Assembly: GCA_030638185.1 (NCBI GenBank)
Contig: DAOWFD010000136.1
Span: 1 to 13,569 of the forward strand
Direction of reading: 5' to 3'
Source: Candidatus Aegiribacteria sp.
GTDB taxonomy: Bacteria; Fermentibacterota; Fermentibacteria; Fermentibacterales; JCC-6
Length of the DNA: 13,569 nt
This document shows positions 1 through 7,593 of this stretch, one piece after another. The position numbers were made by a program, and so were the translations under genes. Within the stretch, counting starts at the first letter, position 1, and every line of letters begins with the position of its first letter. Below the pieces are notes generated by a model, which saw only the letters and a program-made list of their open reading frames with translations, was not told the origin of the DNA and made no database searches.

Positions 1-526
1 CGATATCAGCATCGAAAATTATCGGTACGGCTGAGTTCATGCCGGCGGAAGCCCGGGTGACCTTGGGAGTAAACGGACAGCAGCTGTTCTTCCCCGCGAT
101 TACGGTAGTACAACCGAAGGCGGCTGCGGACCTTATTATGGTGCCCATGTTTCCGGGATCCGATATCCCATCCAGCAAAAGAAAAACACCCTCTCGGGGT
201 ATATTCTCGATATCCGTTGAAGGGAGCGGGCAGACTGCTATGATTCCCTGTGAAGCCTCCGTGTCAGAAATGTCGCTGAAAAGTTTTTCAGGTATCTCAA
301 TCACGGGAATATCCATTACGGCAGCATTCTCCGCCACGGTCTCGGACAACCTGCTGGCCCTGCCGGATACAAGTATCCACTCAGGAGTTCCCCTCGAAAG
401 GAAATCAGATACGAACCTTGGACCCTCCATCAGAAAAAGACCGTGCTTCAGTACCCCGTTTCTGGAGTGAAGGCTTCTCGCGATCTTCAGCCTCGCATTC
501 GAAGAGCTGGTGGCTTTAGCCCTCAT
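1..526 (-). CDS. SpoU/TrmH-family RNA 2'-O-methyltransferase, 3' end beyond window
   Basis: 175 codons of the N-terminal part are present; the C-terminus runs off the left edge. The protein would transfer a methyl group from S-adenosylmethionine to a ribose 2'-OH of rRNA or tRNA. Residues 1-40 resemble the substrate-binding N-terminal domain of RlmB/TsnR-like enzymes (a basic start, then FLMEGPRFV). Residues 117-138 carry the knotted-domain motif LLLDGISDPGNMGTIIR followed by AAAFG, with the conserved Asn and Arg. KVTRASAGM at 155-163 is the next family motif. The final knot motif is outside the window. The start is 4 bases past the last stop base of the sugar epimerase gene, so it is probably the last visible gene of the long operon. 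The exact RNA target cannot be told from this part. Confidence 0.88.
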   Translation of the reverse strand, partial: MRAKATSSSNARLKIARSLHSRNGVLKHGLFLMEGPRFVSDFLSRGTPEWILVSGRASRLSETVAENAAVMDIPVIEIPEKLFSDISDTEASQGIIAVCPLPSTDIENIPREGVFLLLDGISDPGNMGTIIRSAAAFGCTTVIAGKNSCCPFTPKVTRASAGMNSAVPIIFDADI

Positions 527-529
527 CTT

Positions 530-1498
530 TCACTTACTGAGGATTTCCCGGATGATGGCATCAATTTCGGCTTCTGGTACTTTACCGGTAAGGGTTCGAA
601 GAAGAGACACATCAGGCGCTCTCCTTCGCATATCCTCGAAGTCATCGGGATATGCTTCTTCGTATGGAATAAGTACTATCTCGGAATTGGATCCTGATAT
701 TTCCCTGACTTTCTCAGCAAGGGAGCCTATGGATATTTCCCCGGTCGATCCGATATTGATAACTTTGCCTACAGCATCAGGATTCTCAATAAGAGAAACG
801 ATGGCATCCACTATTTCGTAGACCAGGCTGAAACACCTGGTCTGTTCGCCATCGCCGAACACGGTAATGGGTTTTTCGCTGACCGCCTGTTCTATGAACC
901 TTGGAAGGACCATACCGTACCTTCCCGATTGCCGGGGTCCTACGGTATTGAAAAGCCGTCCGATTACAACAGGCAGCCCTTTGGCTTTCCAGTACGCCAG
1001 CGCAAGGAACTCATCTATCGCCTTGCAGCAGGCGTAACTCCACCTGCTTCTGCAGGTAGCCCCAAGAACGATATCTCCATCCTCGCGAAAAGGCACATTT
1101 TCGCTTTTACCGTAAATCTCGGAAGTTGACGCGATAAAAACAGGTGTACCACATGATTCAGCGGCCATCAGAACGATTTCGGTTCCCTTTACATTGGTTT
1201 CGATGGTTTCTACAGGCTGTCGGATGATGTTCTCCACTCCTACTGCGGCAGCAAGGTGGATAATTGTTCTGCACTGATGCACCAGCCCTCTCGTCAGAGA
1301 CTCGTCAAGAACCGAACCCACAACGAGCCTGAAGGAGGAATTGTGAGAACATCCATCAAGATTGGAAAGGTTTCCCGTTGAGAGATCGTCAAGCACCAGG
1401 ACACTTTTCCCCCTTGAAAGAAGTAGTTCACAGAGATGTGAGCCTATAAATCCCGCTCCACCTGTTACCAGGTATTCATACTTACTCGGACCCGGCAT
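530..1498 (-). CDS. NAD-dependent nucleotide-sugar epimerase/dehydratase (extended SDR)
   Basis: 322 residues, a full-length extended short-chain dehydrogenase. The NAD-binding loop GGAGFIG is at residues 13-19, the catalytic Ser lies in the STS segment 124-126, and the YxxxK pair is Y155/K159 (SYACCKA). GRLFNTVGPRQSGRYGMVLP near 180-199 and DMRRRAPDVS near the C-terminus resemble UDP-glucuronate decarboxylases and GalE-like epimerases, so the substrate is probably a UDP- or dTDP-sugar. The exact reaction cannot be fixed from sequence alone. AGGAAG precedes the ATG, and the upstream oadB-like gene ends 13 bases before the start, so it looks co-transcribed. A surface-sugar enzyme behind a decarboxylase operon is metabolically unrelated to it; the link may only be operon sharing. 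Confidence 0.87.
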   Translation of the reverse strand: MPGPSKYEYLVTGGAGFIGSHLCELLLSRGKSVLVLDDLSTGNLSNLDGCSHNSSFRLVVGSVLDESLTRGLVHQCRTIIHLAAAVGVENIIRQPVETIETNVKGTEIVLMAAESCGTPVFIASTSEIYGKSENVPFREDGDIVLGATCRSRWSYACCKAIDEFLALAYWKAKGLPVVIGRLFNTVGPRQSGRYGMVLPRFIEQAVSEKPITVFGDGEQTRCFSLVYEIVDAIVSLIENPDAVGKVINIGSTGEISIGSLAEKVREISGSNSEIVLIPYEEAYPDDFEDMRRRAPDVSLLRTLTGKVPEAEIDAIIREILSK

Positions 1499-1511
1499 CT
1501 ATGCTTCCTTC

Positions 1512-2720
1512 CTAATGTGGAACAATGCTGAGAAGAACTCCAGCAGCAATGGCGCTTCCAATAACTCCAGCGACATTGGGTGCCATTGCATGCATGAGAA
1601 GGTGGTTGTTCCTGTCATACTTCCTTCCCTCGATCTCCACAACCCTGGCGGAATCGGGAACAGCCGATACGCCTGCCGCCCCGATAAGAGGATTAATCTT
1701 GTTGTCTCCCTTGAGAAAGAGGTTCATGAACTTCGCAAAGAGAACACCACCGGCTGTGGCAATCGCAAAACTGATAGCTCCGAGTACGAAGATCTTCAGA
1801 GAATCCAGTGTAAGGAAATAAATTGCCTGGGTACTGGTTCCAACTGCGAAGCCAAGAAGTATGACGACTATGTTGTTAAGGGATCCCTGTGCGCTTTTAG
1901 CCAGCCTGTCGGTTACTCCGCTTTCCTTTAGAAGATTTCCGAAGAAAAGCATACCCAGAAGAGTTATGGCTCCCGGAGCGATGAAGGATGTTATAAGGAA
2001 AGCAATTATGGGAAACAGTATCTTCTCTGTCTGTGAAACCTGTCGGACAGGTTTCATCCTTCGCAGACGCTCTTCCTTTGTTGTGAGAAGTCTCATGATC
2101 GGAGGCTGTATGACAGGCACAAGACCCATATAGGAATAGGCCGCGATCGCTATCGCCCCGAGAAGGATCGGGGACATCTGGCTGGCGACGAATATCGCTG
2201 TAGGCCCGTCGGCACCTCCGATGATTCCGATGGAGGCTGCCTCCTGCAGGTTAAATCCGAGGAGCAACGATCCCAGTAATGTAATGAATATACCTATCTG
2301 GGCGGCTGCTCCCAGAAGTAGCAGTTTGGGATTGGAGAGCAATGCGCTGAAATCGGTCATGGCTCCTATTCCCAGGAAGATCAGGGGAGGAAAGAGGCCG
2401 CTCTTCACTCCGAAGTAGAACAGGCTGAAGACCGACTGCTGCCCGCCGAGAATATCCTGGTAACCGATGGGCATTAGCTCTGGATTGTAGGGAATGTTAC
2501 CTGCTATTATGCCGAATCCGATAGGTACGAGTAAAAGGGGTTCGTAATCCTTTTTAATGGCCAGGTATATCATAACAAGGCCTATGACTATCATTACGAT
2601 ATTGCCTGGCTCCAACTGGCCAAACCCGGTATCATCCAGGTATGAAAGTAGATTCAGCTTCTGACTGTGTTCCTGGAGGCTTCCGGTGATCCACATGAGG
2701 AGGTTTGAAGAAATGGACAT
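1512..2720 (-). CDS. mmdB: Sodium-translocating decarboxylase beta subunit (OadB/MmdB/GcdB family)
   Basis: 402 residues, a polytopic inner-membrane protein. It decarboxylates carboxybiotin and couples this to Na+ export. GGADGPT at 168-174 contains D171, equivalent to the Na+-binding Asp203 of Klebsiella OadB. N343 and S352 (INPLIGAAGVS) have the same spacing as the Na+-site residues Asn373 and Ser382 of that protein, so the channel looks functional. Many hydrophobic spans run from about residue 40 to the C-terminus. GGAGG lies 7 bases before the ATG, and the biotin-carrier stop is 3 bases upstream. Together with the next three genes it forms the membrane pump; neighbours point to methylmalonyl-CoA rather than oxaloacetate as substrate. 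Confidence 0.95.
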   Translation of the reverse strand: MSISSNLLMWITGSLQEHSQKLNLLSYLDDTGFGQLEPGNIVMIVIGLVMIYLAIKKDYEPLLLVPIGFGIIAGNIPYNPELMPIGYQDILGGQQSVFSLFYFGVKSGLFPPLIFLGIGAMTDFSALLSNPKLLLLGAAAQIGIFITLLGSLLLGFNLQEAASIGIIGGADGPTAIFVASQMSPILLGAIAIAAYSYMGLVPVIQPPIMRLLTTKEERLRRMKPVRQVSQTEKILFPIIAFLITSFIAPGAITLLGMLFFGNLLKESGVTDRLAKSAQGSLNNIVVILLGFAVGTSTQAIYFLTLDSLKIFVLGAISFAIATAGGVLFAKFMNLFLKGDNKINPLIGAAGVSAVPDSARVVEIEGRKYDRNNHLLMHAMAPNVAGVIGSAIAAGVLLSIVPH

Positions 2721-2723
2721 GTA

Positions 2724-3164
2724 TCAGCCTCCGATTTTCATGATGACTGCATTCTCAAGAATGTTTTCACCTTCGGATACGAGAATCTCAGCCACCGTTC
2801 CCGAAACAGGTGACTCTATCTCGTTTTCCATCTTCATCGCTTCCATTATCGCTAAAGGTTGCCCCGCATTTACCGCGTCACCCTCTTTTACGAGGACCTT
2901 CAGGATAAGTCCAGGCAGAGGTGCGACAACGTTACCCTTTACAGTCGCGATGCCTGGGGGGGATGTTCTGTCGGGCACCTCAGCGGCGTTAAGAACCTGG
3001 CGATGCCTTTTTATCACCGGAGTCTTCGATGCCTTCCTCATCGGGGCTTCAACCTTAACCTGGTAAGTTTTATCGTCGAGCGTTACGTCCACCGTATCAT
3101 CCAGTATTCTTCCAATATTAACAGTATAAGTTTTATCGTTGATTATTATTGTGTATTCAGGCAT
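2724..3164 (-). CDS. mmdC: Biotin carboxyl carrier subunit of the decarboxylase
   Basis: 146 residues from the ATG at 3164. This start is preferred over a longer in-frame one at 3257 because GGAG sits 8 bases upstream and the preceding gene ends 1 base before it. The biotinyl domain covers about residues 75-146, with the motif EAMKMENE and the biotin-accepting Lys111. Residues 1-40 form two similar short beta units (INDKTYTV and LDDKTYQV), followed by a basic, Pro-containing linker. It carries CO2 as carboxybiotin from the carboxyltransferase to the membrane beta subunit. A biotin ligase is needed in trans and is not in the window. Confidence 0.95.
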   Translation of the reverse strand: MPEYTIIINDKTYTVNIGRILDDTVDVTLDDKTYQVKVEAPMRKASKTPVIKRHRQVLNAAEVPDRTSPPGIATVKGNVVAPLPGLILKVLVKEGDAVNAGQPLAIMEAMKMENEIESPVSGTVAEILVSEGENILENAVIMKIGG

Positions 3165-3165
3165 T

Positions 3166-3573
3166 TCAGCGACTCCTGACTCTGTTCTGCAGCGATCCCG
3201 ATTCCTGTATGAGTTCAGCCCTTCCCGCAAGTCTCCAGGGTGTATAGGGTTTCTCATGGATTTCCCATGTAAGTTTCATATTCTCCACCTGGTCAAGAAG
3301 GCAGAAGTGAGCATGAATTGCCGCAGATACCGCAGCTACTTCCTCCGGGGTCAAGGGTTTATCAGTATCCTGCTGTGAAAGAGATGATTTTTTCTTTCTT
3401 TCAAGGCCGAATCTGTCTTTAATCCAGCTCTCAAGGGCGGGAAGCATAAAGGCCAGCACTACAAGCCCCGTGAATACGGTTACCATACCTACTAAGGCTA
3501 TTCCAAGACCCCCTTCGATATCGGCAGCATTCATTTGAACCGCCATAAGGGTCATGGCTCCGACCAATATCAT
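3166..3573 (-). CDS. mmdD: OadG-like small membrane subunit of the decarboxylase (gamma/delta)
   Basis: 135 residues with one clear membrane span at about 22-44 (GLGIALVGMVTVFTGLVVL), followed by a charged cytoplasmic tail. The EEVAAVSAAIHAHF and WRLAGRAEL segments are typical of the OadG/MmdD family, which holds the carboxyltransferase to the beta subunit. Residues 1-17 are also hydrophobic. The start codon overlaps the stop of the carboxyltransferase gene (ATGA), which suggests translational coupling; no strong separate Shine-Dalgarno is visible. Family assignment rests on topology, context and the tail pattern, because this family is poorly conserved. Confidence 0.88.
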   Translation of the reverse strand: MILVGAMTLMAVQMNAADIEGGLGIALVGMVTVFTGLVVLAFMLPALESWIKDRFGLERKKKSSLSQQDTDKPLTPEEVAAVSAAIHAHFCLLDQVENMKLTWEIHEKPYTPWRLAGRAELIQESGSLQNRVRSR

Positions 3574-5120
3574 AACGGAATATTCCCATGCTTTTTAGGG
3601 GGGATCGTCTGCCGCTTTCCCGCAAGCATTTCAAGGGCCTTGATTATACGGAACCTCGTATTTGACGCTATTATAACATCATCCAGATAACCTCGTGATG
3701 CCGCATCGTAGGGGTTTGCGAATTTAACCCGGTACTGGTCCACCAGTTCCTTTTTCCTGGCAACGGGATCTTCGGCTTCCTCGATATCACGGCGGAAGAT
3801 GATCTCAACGGCCCCATCAGGTCCCATTACAGCTATCTCCGCCGTTGGCCAGGCGTAGTTTATGTCTGCTCTGATATGCTTTGAACTCATTACATCGTAG
3901 GCACCGCCGTAGGCTTTCCTTGTTATCACCGTTATTTTTGGCACTGTCGCCTCGGCATAAGCGAAGAGAAGCTTCGCTCCATTCCTGATTATCCCGCCAT
4001 ATTCCTGCGCCGTTCCGGGCATGAAGCCGGGTACGTCCACAAAGGTTACAACAGGGATGTTAAATGCGTCACAGAAACGGACAAAACGGGCAGCCTTAAC
4101 AGAAGCATCATTGTCCAGCACCCCTGCAAGGTAGGAGGGCTGATTCGCCACAATTCCAATAGAATGGCCGTTCATCCTTGCGAATCCAATGATAATGTTG
4201 GGAGCGAAGGATCGCTGGATCTCAAGGAATTCGCCGTTATCCACGATGGCTTCGATTACCGTACGCATTTCGTAAGGTTTGTTGGGATTGTCAGGCACGA
4301 ACTCGTCCAGCCACATTTCCTTCCTGTCAGGCGGGTCAGTACAGGACACTCTGATGGGATCCTCCATGTTGTTCTGCGGCATGTAGCTGATGAGCTTTCT
4401 AATAAGAAGAAGAGCTTCCTCCTCCTCGTCACACACAATACTGCATACGCCACTGCGTTTGCTATGAATACCCGGCCCGCCAAGTTGATCTTTCGTAACG
4501 TCTTCCCCGGTTACGGCTTTTACAACTGTGGGGCCTGTAACGAACATGTAGCTTATGTCTTTAACCATTATCGTGAAATCGGTTATGGCGGGGCTGTAGA
4601 CGGCTCCTCCGGCGCAGGGCCCCAGTATGGCTGAAATCTGCGGAATAACTCCCGAATAGAGTACGTTCTTCAGGAAGATCTTCCCGTACCCGGCAAGACT
4701 CTCGATCCCTTCCTGTATTCTTGCTCCACCTGAATCGTTGAGTCCGATGAGGGGAGCGCCGTTCATGGCAGCCATATCCATAATTTTAAGTATCTTCTCG
4801 GCAAAGGTTTCCGAAAGGCTGCCTCCGAATACGGTAAAATCATGGGAAAAGATGTACACCTGCCTGCCGTCAATTGTTCCGTAACCGGTGACCACGCCGT
4901 CACCGGGGATCTTCTTCTTGTCCAGTCCGAAACTTGTGGACCTGTGGGTAACAAGCATATCGAATTCTTCGAAACTGTCGTCATCAAGGAGAAGGTCTAT
5001 TCTTTCCCTTGCGGTCAGCTTGCCTTTCTCATGTTGCTTTTCAATCTTTTTCTCGCCACCGCCCGCAAATGCCTTTTCTCTAAGAGCGTGGAGTTTGTCG
5101 GCTTTTTCAAGAGAACTCAT
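3570..5120 (-). CDS. mmdA: Methylmalonyl-CoA decarboxylase alpha subunit (carboxyltransferase)
   Basis: 516 residues, the usual length for MmdA and the propionyl-CoA carboxylase beta chain. It moves the carboxyl group of (S)-methylmalonyl-CoA to biotin, releasing propionyl-CoA. Both crotonase-like halves are present. The N-terminal half has KLTARERIDLLLDDDSF (34-50), LNDSGGARIQEG (127-138) and the oxyanion loop GPCAGGA (167-173). The C-terminal half has NQPSYLAGVLDNDA (326-339), VPGFMPGTAQEYGGIIRNGA (363-382) and RKAYGGAYDVM (401-411). AAGGA lies about 8 bases before the ATG. The start overlaps the end of the epimerase gene by 14 bases. No biotin carboxylase is nearby while a Na+ pump follows, so decarboxylase is favoured over propionyl-CoA carboxylase; the sequence family alone does not separate the two. 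Confidence 0.93.
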   Translation of the reverse strand: MSSLEKADKLHALREKAFAGGGEKKIEKQHEKGKLTARERIDLLLDDDSFEEFDMLVTHRSTSFGLDKKKIPGDGVVTGYGTIDGRQVYIFSHDFTVFGGSLSETFAEKILKIMDMAAMNGAPLIGLNDSGGARIQEGIESLAGYGKIFLKNVLYSGVIPQISAILGPCAGGAVYSPAITDFTIMVKDISYMFVTGPTVVKAVTGEDVTKDQLGGPGIHSKRSGVCSIVCDEEEEALLLIRKLISYMPQNNMEDPIRVSCTDPPDRKEMWLDEFVPDNPNKPYEMRTVIEAIVDNGEFLEIQRSFAPNIIIGFARMNGHSIGIVANQPSYLAGVLDNDASVKAARFVRFCDAFNIPVVTFVDVPGFMPGTAQEYGGIIRNGAKLLFAYAEATVPKITVITRKAYGGAYDVMSSKHIRADINYAWPTAEIAVMGPDGAVEIIFRRDIEEAEDPVARKKELVDQYRVKFANPYDAASRGYLDDVIIASNTRFRIIKALEMLAGKRQTIPPKKHGNIPL

Positions 5121-5544
5121 CTTGGTTTTCCTTTTCAGCTTTCGGATGTTCGCACAATTCAGTCAGTACCTTCCCGCTGGCAGCGGGGTGAATAAAGGCT
5201 ATTCTTGTTCCTCCCGCTCCCTCCCGTGCGGTATCATCTATCATCCTTATGCCCTTGCGCTTCAATGAATCTATTTCGCCGGAAGCACTTTCAACCGAGT
5301 AGGCAATATGGTGTACTCCCTGCCCCCGCTTCTCTATGGCCTTTGCAATCGGGCTCTCTTCCGAAGTCGGCTCAAGGAGTTCTATTCTGGACTCTCCGAC
5401 ACTGAACATAGCCACGCGGACCTTCTGTGAGGGGACTTCCTCTATCCCCAGGAAAGTCAGGCCCAGATCGTCCATGTAGAACGGCATTGACTCCTCCAGG
5501 TTCTTAACTGCTATACCGATGTGATCAATCCCTTTTACACTCAT
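5107..5544 (-). CDS. mce: Methylmalonyl-CoA epimerase
   Basis: 145 residues, a vicinal-oxygen-chelate fold protein that interconverts (R)- and (S)-methylmalonyl-CoA and so links the mutase product to the decarboxylase. Two beta-alpha-beta modules begin with DHIGIAV (7-13) and HHIAYSV (78-84). Likely metal ligands are H8, E55 in IELLEP, H79 and E129 in LTEL, matching the family pattern. Three possible ATGs lie close together. The one at 5544 is chosen because GGGAG is 7 bases upstream; the ATG at 5550 is only 1 base from that site, and one at 5568 has no site. The gene overlaps the meaB end by 20 bases and the mmdA start by 14, so it is probably translationally coupled. Confidence 0.95.
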   Translation of the reverse strand: MSVKGIDHIGIAVKNLEESMPFYMDDLGLTFLGIEEVPSQKVRVAMFSVGESRIELLEPTSEESPIAKAIEKRGQGVHHIAYSVESASGEIDSLKRKGIRMIDDTAREGAGGTRIAFIHPAASGKVLTELCEHPKAEKENQDEFS

Positions 5545-6505
5545 TCTCATTCTCCCGTTTATTCTCAAGAAATCCGGAAAGCATTTCGCCTATTTCATAT
5601 GGGGTTGTCTTACCCTCAAGAATAGATTCTATAGCTTCTTCAATACTGCCGTACCGGTCCGAAACATGTTTTCGAGCAAGTTCCTTTCCCTTTTCCCGGA
5701 TAATGCTTCTAAGTATTAGTTTAGTCCGTCTTCGCGCGATGACCCTTCGCCCCATTCCAAAAGAAACACAGTTGGCAATAGCATCCGTCAGTTTTTCGAT
5801 ACCTTCTCCGGACAGTGCGGAACAACTGATGACCGTGGGTCTTGAAATCTGATCGGGAATGAGGTCAAGGCTGGCGTTCACGAACATTTCCAATTGTTCT
5901 ATGCCGGGTCTGTCAGCCTTGTTGAGCACTATAATATCCCCTATCTCCATGATCCCGGCCTTCATGGTCTGTACCTCATCACCCAGGCCGGGAACCAGAA
6001 CCAGAAGGGTTATGTCCGCAAGGGAAGCTATTTCAACCTCCGCCTGTCCAACCCCCATGGTTTCAACAAGCACGGGGTCATAGGATGCCGCGGAAAAAAC
6101 TTCAAGTGCATCTCTTGTGGTTCCCGAAAGCCCGCCAAGATGGCCTCTGTTTCCCATGCTTCGGATAAACACTCCCGGATCCGAAGCGTGGTCCTGCATC
6201 CTCAGTCTATCCCCCAGAAGGGCTCCTCCGGAAAAGGGAGAGGATGGGTCAACGGCTATCACGCCGACTTTACAGCCGTGCTTTCTATAGTACGCTATGA
6301 GACGGTTTGTAAGTGTACTCTTCCCGGCTCCCGGATAGCCGGTAACCCCGATGGTAAGACCTGACCGCTCAGGGTTGTAGAGGGAATGCAATATTGAGGG
6401 AGCAAGAGGATGGCCGTTTTCAACCATTGAAAGAACTCTCGCCATTCCTCTTTGGTTTTTACTTCGTACTTTACCTGCGAGATCTTCGACCTCACTGGAA
6501 AGCAA
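5525..6505 (-). CDS. meaB: MeaB/ArgK-type G3E-related GTPase, methylmalonyl-CoA mutase chaperone
   Basis: About 326 residues if read from the TTG at 6505. The protein gates cobalamin loading and protects methylmalonyl-CoA mutase from inactivation, using GTP. In this numbering the P-loop GYPGAGKST is at 56-64, the family signature DPSSPFSGGALLGDRLRM at 86-103, VETMGVGQAE at 147-156, and the guanine-specificity motif NKAD at 195-198. The frame stays open upstream to 6577 but has no ATG there. GGAGGT is at 6510-6515, 4 bases before the TTG at 6505, which gives the expected N-terminus; a TTG at 6577 is the alternative and would overlap mcmB. It lies between the cobalamin subunit and the epimerase gene, as expected for its role. 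Confidence 0.93.
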   Translation of the reverse strand: MLSSEVEDLAGKVRSKNQRGMARVLSMVENGHPLAPSILHSLYNPERSGLTIGVTGYPGAGKSTLTNRLIAYYRKHGCKVGVIAVDPSSPFSGGALLGDRLRMQDHASDPGVFIRSMGNRGHLGGLSGTTRDALEVFSAASYDPVLVETMGVGQAEVEIASLADITLLVLVPGLGDEVQTMKAGIMEIGDIIVLNKADRPGIEQLEMFVNASLDLIPDQISRPTVISCSALSGEGIEKLTDAIANCVSFGMGRRVIARRRTKLILRSIIREKGKELARKHVSDRYGSIEEAIESILEGKTTPYEIGEMLSGFLENKRENENECKRD

Positions 6506-6539
6506 GTCTACCTCCGGCCCGGTGAATTCTGCGGGTGGT

Positions 6540-6938
6540 TCAGCGAGTCTGGATTTCCTGCTCAATGAAATCCACAACTTCGGATGAAGAAGCTCCCGGC
6601 GTGAATATGGCTTTGAACCCGGCTTTTTTCAGGCCAGGAATATCTTCCTCCGGGATAACACCGCCGCCAAAAAGGATAATGTCCGAACCGCCCTTCTCAT
6701 TCAGAAGCCTGGCCACTTCAGGGAATAGGTGATTATGGGCTCCGGAAAGAAGAGAGAGGCCTACAAAGTCAACATCTTCCTGGATGGCTGCGTTGACGAT
6801 TGCTTCAGGCGTCTGACGGATCCCGGTATAAATGACCTCCATACCGGCGTCTCTCAGGGCTCTCGCTATGTACTTGGCTCCCCGGTCGTGCCCGTCCAGA
6901 CCGGGTTTTCCGATCAGTACTCTTATTTTACGATCCAT
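6540..6938 (-). CDS. mcmB: Cobalamin-binding small subunit of methylmalonyl-CoA mutase
   Basis: 132 residues forming a stand-alone B12-binding domain. The DxHxxG motif is D15-G-H17-D-R-G20; H17 would be the lower axial cobalt ligand. LSLLSGAHNHLFPEV and LFGGGVIPEED follow as expected for the C-terminal domain of methylmalonyl-CoA mutase. GGAGG sits 5 bases before the ATG. This is the first gene of the minus-strand operon. The large substrate-binding subunit is not next to it, so it must be encoded elsewhere for the pathway to work. Related stand-alone B12 domains also serve isobutyryl-CoA or ethylmalonyl-CoA mutases, but the epimerase and MmdA neighbours favour methylmalonyl-CoA. Confidence 0.92.
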   Translation of the reverse strand: MDRKIRVLIGKPGLDGHDRGAKYIARALRDAGMEVIYTGIRQTPEAIVNAAIQEDVDFVGLSLLSGAHNHLFPEVARLLNEKGGSDIILFGGGVIPEEDIPGLKKAGFKAIFTPGASSSEVVDFIEQEIQTR

Positions 6939-7107
6939 TGCCGCCTCCAGTTACTTTTAATACGTTAATCCCGCTGGTTCGCAGCGGGAGATCCTATTAA
7001 TCGGTTATCAGAAAGCTTCCATTGAAACACTTCCCGAAAGCTCTTTTAATGAACATAATATAATTGTCTTTATTTTGTATGCATAACCCCGACATGGAGG
7101 TTCAGGT
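6939..7107. promoter_or_regulatory. Divergent intergenic region between the mcmB operon and the exported protein gene
   Basis: This gap separates oppositely transcribed units, so both promoters should lie in it. An AT-rich stretch at 7054-7064 contains TATAAT (7059-7064), a possible -10 box for the plus-strand gene, but no convincing -35 is seen at normal spacing. The minus-strand promoter cannot be placed with confidence. A perfect 7-bp stem-loop occupies 6970-6988. No cobalamin riboswitch features were recognised. Confidence 0.4.
6970..6988 (-). other. Small GC-rich stem-loop in the mcmB leader
   Basis: CCCGCTG at 6970-6976 pairs perfectly with CAGCGGG at 6982-6988 around a 5-base loop. 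It lies about 30 bases upstream of the mcmB start, within the likely 5' untranslated region of the operon. No T-tract follows on either strand, so it is not a normal intrinsic terminator. It could stabilise mRNA or bind a regulator; neither is shown by the sequence. Confidence 0.5.
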
Positions 7108-7569
7108 GTGAAGAACGTTATCCTTGCTCTATCAGTAATAGCAGCAGTTTCATTCGCAGAGGTAAGTGGCGATATAATCGAAGGATACCTTGATCAGATA
7201 GGGGAGGAACTGATCTACGAAAGAGCTGAGAACGAGTTCATACTTATTGCCGAAGCAGAGGATGGATCTTCAATCCCATATATGTACATTCTTGTGGACC
7301 CGGAAATGGAGGGATGCCTTCTTGTCGCTCTTACGCCCGGCATAGTGCCTGAGTCCGGAACCGAAAGAACGGCCGCCCTCGAGACAATTGCACAACTTAA
7401 CTGGAACAATACGTGGGTCAAGTTCGCAATAGATCCCGAATCGGGAGATGTGTCGGCAATGTACACCTTTTCCACGGAAGATGGGCTTGGATACGAATCC
7501 TTCACGGTGATGATCAACATTCTTCTAGGAACTGTGGATGAAAACTGGGAAATTCTTTCAAATATCTGA
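7108..7569 (+). CDS. Small exported protein with YbjN-like domain
   Basis: 153 residues from a GTG start, with GGAGG 7 bases upstream. Residues 1-18 look like a signal peptide: a Lys at position 2, a hydrophobic core ILALSVIAAVSF and a probable cleavage after SFA. The mature part is acidic and alternates beta strands and helices. The pattern AQLNWNNTWVKFAIDPESGD, then MYTFS and a C-terminal helix, resembles the YbjN / type III secretion chaperone-like fold. That resemblance is by eye and is not proof of function. YbjN-like proteins are usually cytoplasmic, so an exported form is slightly unusual. It precedes the prs-like gene by 24 bases and may share its transcript. No catalytic residues are recognisable. 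Confidence 0.72.
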   Translation: MKNVILALSVIAAVSFAEVSGDIIEGYLDQIGEELIYERAENEFILIAEAEDGSSIPYMYILVDPEMEGCLLVALTPGIVPESGTERTAALETIAQLNWNNTWVKFAIDPESGDVSAMYTFSTEDGLGYESFTVMINILLGTVDENWEILSNI

Positions 7570-7593
7570 TTTCCTGTAACAGGAGGAGATTTA

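Noticed and set aside
39..470. Open frame on the plus strand at the left end
   Set aside because: It is antisense to the SpoU/TrmH gene, whose minus-strand frame carries clear family motifs; the plus-strand product has no such pattern.
1362..1931. Plus-strand open frame spanning the epimerase/oadB boundary
   Set aside because: Antisense to two well-supported minus-strand genes, low-complexity Ser-rich start and no ribosome site.
3166..3257. Longer start for the biotin carrier at 3257
   Set aside because: It would run 92 bases into the OadG-like gene; the ATG at 3164 has GGAG at good spacing and the usual N-terminus.
6939..7107. Cobalamin riboswitch ahead of mcmB
   Set aside because: The region is shorter than a typical cobalamin riboswitch and I see no B12-box-like conserved core.
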